NCBI GenBank assembly: GCA_028697515.1 | Contig: JAQVEY010000147.1 | Span: forward strand, 1-6,344 | Length of the DNA: 6,344 nt | Source: Bacteroidales bacterium | Lineage (GTDB): Bacteria; Bacteroidota; Bacteroidia; Bacteroidales; ML635J-15 | Direction: 5' to 3' | In this document: positions 1 to 5,509 of the stretch, one piece after another | Layout of the letters: every line of letters begins with the position of its first letter | Position numbering within the stretch: position 1 is the first letter of the stretch | Translations under genes and position numbers: made by a program | The notes under the pieces: generated by a model | Database searches by the model: none | Seen by the model: the letters and a program-made list of their open reading frames with translations, nothing else | Told to the model about the DNA's origin: nothing

Positions 1-1277
1 ATGTTCCGGGTTATTTCGAAATTAATATTAACAAGTCTGAAAGTATAATATTTACAGCGTCAATTAAAGAAATAAAGTCATCAACAATTTCAAGAAAATT
101 CAACAACGAGATAAATAAGCGACAAGCTAGGAATACATATATTGAGTGCTTAAAATCTGCAGCGCAACAGTTTATTTATAAACGCAACTCAAAAACTGAA
201 ATTATTGCTGGATTTCCGTGGTTTGGAAGATGGGGGAGAGATACCTTTATTGCATTACCTGGTCTAAGCCTTTACAATGGAGATATAAAAACCTGCAAAG
301 AAGTTTTAGAAACAATGACTGCTGATCTAAATGACGGATTATTTCCCAACATAGGAATTGGCGAAACTACAGTAATGAATTCTGTTGATGCTCCTTTGTG
401 GTTTTTCTGGACACTACAGGAATATCTTAAATTTACTGAAGACAAAAAGCAATTATGGGAAGAATTTGGTTCTAAAATGAAAAATATTTTGGAACATTAT
501 CGCAAAGGAACTCACTTCAATATTAAAATGCATGATAACGGATTGATTTGGGCAGGCGAAACCGCAAAAGCTCTTACTTGGATGGACGCTGTAATTGGGG
601 GCAAACCGGTTACTCCAAGACATGGATTTGATGTGGAAATAAATGCTTTATGGTACAACGCAGTGATGTTTACTCTCGAATTGGCAAAATTTAACAATGA
701 TCAGGAATTTATTGATGCTTGGTCCTTTGTGCCGGAAGTAACGCAGCTCTCATTTATTGAGAAGTTCTGGAGCGAAGATAAAAAATATCTTGCCGATTAC
801 ACAACTTATGATTATTCAGATTATTCAATAAGGCCTAATCAGATATTTGCGTGTTCTCTTCCATATACTATGATTTCAGATACAATGAAAGAAAGAATTT
901 TGGAAACCGTAAGAAAAGTTTTGTTGACTCCAAAAGGAATTAGATCATTGGCTCCTAACGACTCTGCATATATTGGAATTTGCGAAGGAAATCAAGAACA
1001 ACGGGATAGCGCATACCATCAGGGAACTGCTTGGCCTTGGATATTAGGACATTTCTGTGATGCATATCTAAAAATTCATGAAAAAAGTGGTTTGTCTTTG
1101 GTAGAAAAGATATTTAATTCTTTTGAAGAAGAAATGACAATTCATGGTATAGGTACAGTTTCTGAGATTTACGATGGTGATCCTCCACATACTGCCAGGG
1201 GTGCTATTTCACAGGCATGGAGTGTTGCCGAGCTCATTAGAATACATAATTTAATAGAAAAATTTAAAACAGACTAA
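1..1277 (+). CDS. Glycogen debranching enzyme, amylo-alpha-1,6-glucosidase domain (5' partial)
   Basis: This enzyme hydrolyses alpha-1,6 branch points of glycogen in the cytoplasm. The frame is open from base 3 (first full codon) to TAA at 1275-1277, giving 424 residues. The first internal ATG (315) is not the start, because conserved sequence lies before it. Visible family motifs, in visible-residue numbering, are PWFGRWGRDT at 73-82, TWMDA at 192-196 followed by TPRHGFDVEINALWYNA, YHQGTAWPW at 338-346, and SEIYDGDPPH then QAWSVAE near the C-terminus. These are the (alpha/alpha)6-barrel signatures of the GDE C-terminal (GH133) domain. Asp80 of WGRD and Glu388 of SEIYDGD are plausible catalytic acids by family analogy, not proven here. 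From memory, bacterial homologues are about 640-680 residues, so roughly the N-terminal third lies left of the window. It is first of three co-directional glucan genes. The family call is very secure. Confidence 0.95.
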   Translation, partial: VPGYFEININKSESIIFTASIKEIKSSTISRKFNNEINKRQARNTYIECLKSAAQQFIYKRNSKTEIIAGFPWFGRWGRDTFIALPGLSLYNGDIKTCKEVLETMTADLNDGLFPNIGIGETTVMNSVDAPLWFFWTLQEYLKFTEDKKQLWEEFGSKMKNILEHYRKGTHFNIKMHDNGLIWAGETAKALTWMDAVIGGKPVTPRHGFDVEINALWYNAVMFTLELAKFNNDQEFIDAWSFVPEVTQLSFIEKFWSEDKKYLADYTTYDYSDYSIRPNQIFACSLPYTMISDTMKERILETVRKVLLTPKGIRSLAPNDSAYIGICEGNQEQRDSAYHQGTAWPWILGHFCDAYLKIHEKSGLSLVEKIFNSFEEEMTIHGIGTVSEIYDGDPPHTARGAISQAWSVAELIRIHNLIEKFKTD

Positions 1278-1352
1278 ACATAGTCAAATAAAATAAATGG
1301 TGATTATTAGTACTAGATATATTGTAAAATTAATTTCCGGGGAGGCAAAAAA
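1278..1352 (+). other. Intergenic spacer between debranching enzyme and GT4 genes
   Basis: This 75-nt AT-rich gap lies between two co-directional genes. I see no hairpin followed by a T-run that would act as an intrinsic terminator, and no clear TAnnTTTG promoter element. Read-through from the debranching gene is therefore the simplest reading. Its only distinct element is the purine-rich Shine-Dalgarno-like run just before the GT4 start, listed separately. Confidence 0.5.
1339..1345 (+). promoter_or_regulatory. Strong Shine-Dalgarno-like ribosome binding site
   Basis: The sequence GGGGAGG ends 7 nt before the ATG at 1353. It supports that start codon. It is notable because the other complete starts in the window (GH57, radical SAM enzyme, lipoprotein) lack a comparable purine run, and Bacteroidota genes in general often lack one. 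Confidence 0.6.
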
Positions 1353-2642
1353 ATGAAAGTTTTGATGTTTGGTTGGGAATTCCCGCCACATATAACCGGA
1401 GGTTTGGGAACTGCTTGTTATGGTTTAACGAAAGGCTTATCTCATTTTGATACGGAAGTTATCTTCGTAGTTCCTAAAACATATGGCGATGAAGATTTAA
1501 AGCATATTCAGTTAAAGGATGCGGGTGATGTTGTTATCACAGAAAAAAGAATGCAATATGAGGAATTTTGGGATAAGTTTAGGTATCTTGAAGTGGGGTC
1601 AAATCTTATTCCGTATATGGATCCTGAAGAATTTGCTAAAATATATGATAAAAAGATTTTTCTGGGGTCCGAATATCGAGAACAGGTTTTTAAAACCAAA
1701 TTTACTTTTACAGGGACGTATGGTAAGGACTTATTTCAGGAAGTTGCCAGATACGCCCTTATAGCATCCTATATTGCTGCTTCGAATGATTTTGACATTA
1801 TTCATGCACATGATTGGTTAACTTATTCGGCCGGTATAGCTGCGAAGGAGGTTTCTGGTAAACCACTAGTAGTACATATGCATGCGACAGAATTTGATCG
1901 TAGCGGCGATAATATTAATCAAGGAGTTTATGATATTGAAAGGGCAGGAATGGAAGCTGCAGATAAAGTAATTGCTGTTAGTAATCTGACAAGAAGGATT
2001 ATTATTGAAAGATATAGAATCCCACCTGAAAAAGTAGTTACTGTTCACAATTCGGTTGAACCGCTAAGTTTACCTGAAGATTTTAAATTGACAAAAGGGT
2101 TTAAGGAAAAAACTGTTACATTTCTGGGTAGGGTTACGTTTCAAAAAGGTCCCGATTATTTTATAGAGGCTGCTAAAAAAGTTATTGATGTAGATCCTAA
2201 TGTGCGTTTTGTTATGGCAGGGAGCGGAGATATGTTGAACAGAATGATAAAACGTGCTGCAAAACTTGGAATTACAACAAAATTCCATTTTGCAGGATTC
2301 CTTAAAGGACAGGAGGTTTATGAAATGTTTTCGATGAGTGATGTTTACGTAATGCCATCGGTTAGTGAACCATTTGGAATTTCTCCTCTCGAAGCTATGA
2401 TGTCTGATGTGCCTGTCATTATCTCTAAACAATCAGGGGTTGCAGAGGTGCTCAAACATGCTCTGAAAGTTGATTTTTGGGATATAGATGATATGGCAGA
2501 TGCAATTTATGGTCTTTTGCACTATGAAGGACTTTCAAAAATGTTTAAAAAATACGGAAAACAAGAAGTCGAAAATTTAAGATGGGAAAATTCGGCATTT
2601 AAAGTTAAAGAAGTTTATAAATCACTGGTAGGTGATGTGTAA
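1353..2642 (+). CDS. GT4 family glycosyltransferase, glycogen-synthase-like
   Basis: This is a 429-residue GT-B fold retaining glycosyltransferase that probably transfers glucose from a nucleotide sugar onto an alpha-glucan. The N-terminus MKVLMFGWEFPPHITGGLGT has the glycine loop (GGLG at 16-19) typical of glycogen/starch synthase-like enzymes. HAHDWLT (151-157) and HMHATEF (175-181) are in the N-terminal Rossmann domain. FLGRVTFQKG (258-266, Arg260 and Lys265) is the usual donor-phosphate-binding stretch. SEPFGISPLEA holds the EX7E motif (Glu339 and Glu347). There is no signal peptide or membrane segment, so it is cytoplasmic. The start is supported by GGGGAGG 7 nt upstream. Its place between a debranching enzyme and a GH57 enzyme supports a glycogen role. 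Donor and acceptor cannot be read from sequence, and a different glucan product remains possible. Confidence 0.92.
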   Translation: MKVLMFGWEFPPHITGGLGTACYGLTKGLSHFDTEVIFVVPKTYGDEDLKHIQLKDAGDVVITEKRMQYEEFWDKFRYLEVGSNLIPYMDPEEFAKIYDKKIFLGSEYREQVFKTKFTFTGTYGKDLFQEVARYALIASYIAASNDFDIIHAHDWLTYSAGIAAKEVSGKPLVVHMHATEFDRSGDNINQGVYDIERAGMEAADKVIAVSNLTRRIIIERYRIPPEKVVTVHNSVEPLSLPEDFKLTKGFKEKTVTFLGRVTFQKGPDYFIEAAKKVIDVDPNVRFVMAGSGDMLNRMIKRAAKLGITTKFHFAGFLKGQEVYEMFSMSDVYVMPSVSEPFGISPLEAMMSDVPVIISKQSGVAEVLKHALKVDFWDIDDMADAIYGLLHYEGLSKMFKKYGKQEVENLRWENSAFKVKEVYKSLVGDV

Positions 2643-2663
2643 ATTATAAAAAATTATGTTATT

Positions 2664-3845
2664 ATGAGGACAATTTGTTTCTATTTTCAGGTACATCAAC
2701 CGTTTAGACTTAAACGATACAAATTTTTTGATATCGGTAACGATCATTATTATTATAATGATTTTGAGAATAAAAGTATAATGCGAAAAGTTGCTGAAAA
2801 ATGTTACCTACCTACAAATAAAACATTTTTAGATTTAATTAACGAATATGGCAACAACGTTAAAATTGCTTATTCTATTTCTGGTGTAGCAATTGACCAG
2901 TTTGAGATGTACGCACCTGATGTGCTTGACAGTTTTCGAGCTCTTGTTGATACTGGTAAGGTTGAAATACTCTCAGAAACTTATTCTCACTCTTTGTCAT
3001 CTCTAAAAAATAGAGAAGAATTTGAAAGACAAGTAAAATTACATCGAGATAAAGTAAAACAGGTTTTTGGTGTGGTCCCTAAAGTTTTTAGAAATACTGA
3101 GCTTATTTATTCCGACTGGATAGGAGAATATGTAGCAGATATGGGTTATAAAGGAATGATTACAGAAGGAGCAAAACACGTTCTGGGTTGGAAAAGTCCA
3201 AATTATCTATATTGCAATGCTATAAATCCTAAACTAAATATTTTATTAAAGAACTTTAAACTTTCCGATGACATTGCTTTTAGGTTTTCTAACCACGATT
3301 GGCCAGAGTTCCCTCTCACTACCGAAAAATTTGTTTCATGGTTAAATGCTCTTGATCCTAAGGAAGAAATTATAAATCTTTTTATGGATTATGAAACTTT
3401 CGGAGAACATCAGTGGAAAGAAACAGGTATTTTTGAGTTTTTAAAAGCTTTACCAAATGCCGTTTTTAAATATTCTGATTTTAAATTTTCCACTCCATCA
3501 GAAGTAATTAAGAAATTCGATCCAGTAGGAGCAATTCATGTCCCGCATCCTATTTCATGGGCTGACGAAGAAAGAGATTTGACAGCATGGCTAGGTAACG
3601 AACTTCAGGATGAGGCATTTAATAACTTATACAAATGTTACGATAGAGTAAAGGAGTTAAACGACCCCGAAATTTGGAAAGATTGGCTCTATCTTCAGAC
3701 TTCTGACCATTTCTATTATATGTGTACAAAATGGTTCTCAGATGGAGATGTGCATAAATATTTCAATCCTTATAATTCTCCTTACGAAGCTTTTGTAAAT
3801 TATATGAATATTTTGAGCGATTTTATCATTAGACTGGAAAAATAG
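2664..3845 (+). CDS. GH57 family alpha-amylase / alpha-glucan-acting enzyme
   Basis: This 393-residue GH57 protein is a retaining alpha-glucan hydrolase or transglycosylase. The N-terminus MRTICFYFQVHQPFR carries the family HQP motif (11-13). VEILSETYSHSL follows at about 100-111. FRNTEL (142-147) holds the probable nucleophile Glu146, and FMDYETFGEH (240-249) the probable general acid Asp242. HDWPEF lies at 211-216. Residue roles are assigned by family analogy. No signal peptide is present, so it should act on cytoplasmic glucan. It starts 21 nt after the GT4 stop with no strong Shine-Dalgarno sequence, which fits an operon with the two upstream genes. GH57 includes alpha-amylases, 4-alpha-glucanotransferases, branching enzymes and amylopullulanases. 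The FRNTEL and MDYETFGEH forms fit the group usually annotated alpha-amylase in Bacteroidota, but the exact activity is not certain. Confidence 0.93.
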   Translation: MRTICFYFQVHQPFRLKRYKFFDIGNDHYYYNDFENKSIMRKVAEKCYLPTNKTFLDLINEYGNNVKIAYSISGVAIDQFEMYAPDVLDSFRALVDTGKVEILSETYSHSLSSLKNREEFERQVKLHRDKVKQVFGVVPKVFRNTELIYSDWIGEYVADMGYKGMITEGAKHVLGWKSPNYLYCNAINPKLNILLKNFKLSDDIAFRFSNHDWPEFPLTTEKFVSWLNALDPKEEIINLFMDYETFGEHQWKETGIFEFLKALPNAVFKYSDFKFSTPSEVIKKFDPVGAIHVPHPISWADEERDLTAWLGNELQDEAFNNLYKCYDRVKELNDPEIWKDWLYLQTSDHFYYMCTKWFSDGDVHKYFNPYNSPYEAFVNYMNILSDFIIRLEK

Positions 3846-3922
3846 ATTTTTAGTTTCTTAAAGCTTACAAATCAGTATCAGCATAATTTAATAGCATAGA
3901 GCTCAGAAGTAAAAATTTTTAG
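3846..3922. other. Convergent intergenic spacer (GH57 / radical SAM)
   Basis: This 77-nt gap separates two converging genes. It contains the A/T palindrome TAAAAATTTTTA at 3910-3921. An 8-nt direct repeat CTCAGAAG occurs at 3902-3909 and again at 3930-3937, the second copy just inside the radical SAM gene. I see no GC-rich hairpin with a T-tract on either strand, so no intrinsic terminator can be called with confidence. Confidence 0.4.
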
Positions 3923-4981
3923 TTAGCCTCTCAGAAGCTTGTTATAACAAATCAACGGACTTTCATTACCGGGTTCATGTAAATGCATTCCATCTCCTCG
4001 ACAGTTTTTCCATTCTTTACAGTTCTTGCAAATTCCTGTTTTAAAGTGTTTTCTGTTACGGAATATCTCAAATTTATTGTTCCAGACATCTAAAAAATCA
4101 TCTTTATAAATGTTTCCCTGAACAAAGCCGCGGTTAATATTAGGACATGCTAAAATATCTCCGTTGGATAAAATAGACCCAACATGAATACCTGCTCTGC
4201 AAAAGAAAAAACCATCACGGACTTTATTTTCATACTCATCTAAATAGCCATCACAGCCATAGCTTGTCGAAATTTCCTTGCCATTTCTGTTTTCAACAAT
4301 AAAATCCAGAACATACCTGAATTGTGCTGAATTTAGTAATAACTCTGGATTTAGAGCAGCTCTGCCTATCGGATCAATCAAAAACAATCGCCATCTCTTA
4401 ACGCCAGTTTCTATCAGCAGTTTTTTTATGTCATTTAATTCATTTATATTCCTTTGGTTTACGCAAGTAACAACATCGTACACCATTCCCTTTTCGGCAG
4501 CTAGTAAACTTATAGCATTTAAAGCTCGTTTAAATGAGCCTGTTTTTCCCCTTAACCAGTCGTGACTATTTTCTAAGCCATCTAAACTAATAGTTGCTGA
4601 GCGAAGACCACTGTTTCGTAAACTACGAAATAATTCAGGTGTCCATAAATAACCATTACTTACCATCCCCCATGGAAATCCAAGAGCTTTAATCTGTTTT
4701 CCGAATTCGGGAAGGTCTTTCCTCATCAAAGGTTCGCCCCCAGTTAATACTATCATTACTTTCGAAGGATCATATTGTTGAGCTACTCGTTTTGCAACAT
4801 TGATAAAATCTTCAAAAGGCATATCCTTAACATTAGGAATAACCTTACAATCGCTGCCGCAATGGAGACACGAAAGATTACAATTTGATGTACATTCCCA
4901 AAAGAAATAATTCAGAGTATGAAGTTTTGATTGTGTTTTAATGTATTGATTATAAAGCCTTTGAGCAATTGTTTTCTGCAT
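3923..4981 (-). CDS. Radical SAM/SPASM enzyme of the rSAM/lipoprotein system
   Basis: This is a 352-residue radical SAM protein. The [4Fe-4S]-SAM motif CX3CX2C is Cys34, Cys38 and Cys41 in ECTSNCNLSCLHCGSDC, with extra cysteines at 30 and 45. GGEP (81-84) and ISLDG (131-135) are standard SAM-binding-barrel motifs. The C-terminal SPASM region has CX12GX4C (Cys261 to Cys279), CX2CX5C (Cys318, Cys321, Cys327) and Cys345. The usual cysteine four positions after Cys327 is absent (glycine there), and Cys243 may compensate. SPASM enzymes commonly modify peptides or proteins. Its partner is probably the small lipoprotein encoded 62 nt upstream on the same strand. From memory this matches TIGR04133 (rSAM_w_lipo). 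The fold is secure, the subfamily probable, and the reaction unknown. It is unrelated by sequence to the flanking glycogen genes. Confidence 0.93.
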   Translation of the reverse strand: MQKTIAQRLYNQYIKTQSKLHTLNYFFWECTSNCNLSCLHCGSDCKVIPNVKDMPFEDFINVAKRVAQQYDPSKVMIVLTGGEPLMRKDLPEFGKQIKALGFPWGMVSNGYLWTPELFRSLRNSGLRSATISLDGLENSHDWLRGKTGSFKRALNAISLLAAEKGMVYDVVTCVNQRNINELNDIKKLLIETGVKRWRLFLIDPIGRAALNPELLLNSAQFRYVLDFIVENRNGKEISTSYGCDGYLDEYENKVRDGFFFCRAGIHVGSILSNGDILACPNINRGFVQGNIYKDDFLDVWNNKFEIFRNRKHFKTGICKNCKEWKNCRGDGMHLHEPGNESPLICYNKLLRG

Positions 4982-5043
4982 AGAGAAATTTTTGTAGAAG
5001 ATTTGTAATCTAAAAACAAGCCTGGTGTTTAAATAGGATACGA

Positions 5044-5286
5044 TTAGTCAAGTTGTGGATTTTCATTAATTTTTGTAGAATCCGGTTCGATAAATTCGAT
5101 TTCTTCATAATCAACAGGAACGCCATATTTTGTGATTGTTTCGTCATAATCGTAATCAGTAGGGGGTGGACCATATTTTGTAACATGACGTCTTTCACGA
5201 CAAGCATTTGTTCCTATCAACAGAACAATTAAAGCTGAAAGTAAACCTGCCGTCTTTAACCAAAAATATACTTTTACTTTTTTCAT
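5044..5286 (-). CDS. Small predicted lipoprotein, radical SAM-associated
   Basis: This 80-residue protein is the likely partner or substrate of the radical SAM enzyme downstream. The start MKKVKVYFWLK gives a basic n-region. Residues 12-28 are hydrophobic (TAGLLSALIVLLIGTNA) and end at Cys29, a predicted signal peptidase II site. The box TNAC is imperfect because position -3 is Thr rather than Leu. An upstream in-frame ATG at 5325 would add 13 residues and spoil the signal peptide, so I prefer 5286. The mature part is short, acidic and Tyr-rich (Tyr38, 45, 47, 54, 60), with two copies of TKYGxP...DY at 36-45 and 52-60. It has no cysteine besides Cys29 and no recognisable enzymatic domain. From memory it resembles TIGR04134 ('radical SAM-associated putative lipoprotein'), although it is short. 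Location after lipidation (periplasm or outer membrane) is inferred. Confidence 0.82.
   Translation of the reverse strand: MKKVKVYFWLKTAGLLSALIVLLIGTNACRERRHVTKYGPPPTDYDYDETITKYGVPVDYEEIEFIEPDSTKINENPQLD
5089..5181 (-). repeat. Imperfect tandem repeat encoding TKYG motifs in the lipoprotein
   Basis: There are two in-frame units. Residues 36-51 begin TKYGPPPTDYDYDE and residues 52-66 begin TKYGVPVDYEEIE. At DNA level the plus-strand 11-mer CCATATTTTGT occurs exactly at 5123-5133 and 5171-5181, a 48-nt (16-codon) period. After the TKYG core the DNA diverges while the amino-acid pattern (Pro, then Asp-Tyr, then acidic residues) is kept. That suggests selection on the peptide motif rather than a very recent duplication. 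Confidence 0.7.
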
Positions 5287-5317
5287 ATGCAAAAATTTTC
5301 TGTGTAAAATTATTGAA

Positions 5318-5339
5318 AAAAACAATACGAACTGTTTTT
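5318..5339. other. Small A/T inverted repeat upstream of the lipoprotein gene
   Basis: AAAAACA (5318-5324) pairs with TGTTTTT (5333-5339) across an 8-nt loop. Read on the minus strand, the stem is followed by extra T residues. It would lie in the lipoprotein leader, about 32 nt before the ATG. The stem has only one G:C pair, so it is weak and could be chance in AT-rich DNA. Confidence 0.25.
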
Positions 5340-5451
5340 ATAATCAAATATTTATAATTTACTTTAACCAATGTTTGATAACTAATTAATACAATGCACT
5401 AATGATTATAAAACTACAACTAAAGGAAGCATAAGATTAAATAAATTTCAT

Positions 5452-5459
5452 TATTTTTG
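5452..5459 (+). promoter_or_regulatory. Candidate -7 promoter element for the GT3 gene
   Basis: TATTTTTG fits the Bacteroidota sigma-ABfr -7 consensus TAnnTTTG and ends 50 nt before the ATG at 5510, implying a leader of about 40 nt. No TTTG or TTG -33 element is seen at the expected distance upstream, so this is a candidate only. Confidence 0.35.
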
Positions 5460-5509
5460 TATGTAATATTTTAATCAACGAATAATAATCAAATTTAAAC
5501 TATATAAGA

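Larger units (their letters stand above)
5287..5509. other. Divergent AT-rich intergenic region with presumed promoters
   Basis: This 223-nt spacer lies between the divergent lipoprotein and GT3 genes, so it should hold promoters for both. On the plus strand TATTTTTG at 5452-5459 matches the Bacteroidota -7 consensus. On the minus strand the best candidate is AATATTTG (5352 to 5345), one mismatch from TAnnTTTG, with TTG at 5371-5369, a shorter spacer than usual. A 7-bp A/T hairpin lies at 5318-5339. The 10-mer ATAATCAAAT occurs at 5340-5349 and 5485-5494. I see no small ORF or RNA gene here. Confidence 0.45.

Noticed and set aside
315..317. ATG at 315 as the start of the debranching enzyme
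   Set aside because: The frame is open to the left edge and carries the conserved PWFGRWGRDT motif before this ATG, so the true start is outside the window.
512..697. Minus-strand open frame of 61 codons
   Set aside because: It is antisense to the well-supported debranching enzyme motifs (TWMDA and TPRHGF region) and has no recognisable protein features.
1508..2432. Several open frames on both strands within the GT4 gene (60-120 codons)
   Set aside because: All overlap the conserved GT4 coding frame; their translations are low-complexity or resemble no family, as expected of shadow frames.
3910..3921. TAAAAATTTTTA considered as a bidirectional terminator
   Set aside because: It is an all-A/T palindrome with no loop and no G:C pairs, too weak to call an intrinsic terminator.
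3939..3950. Perfect 12-bp palindrome TTGTTATAACAA
   Set aside because: It lies inside the 3' end of the radical SAM coding sequence (CYNKL codons), lacks GC pairs and a T-tract in a useful position, and is likely chance.
4278..4565. Plus-strand open frame of 95 codons
   Set aside because: It is antisense to the radical SAM gene, whose frame carries the conserved motifs.
5010..5207. Minus-strand open frame of 65 codons overlapping the lipoprotein gene
   Set aside because: It overlaps the lipoprotein in another frame, lacks a signal peptide or family features, and would run into the spacer before the radical SAM gene.
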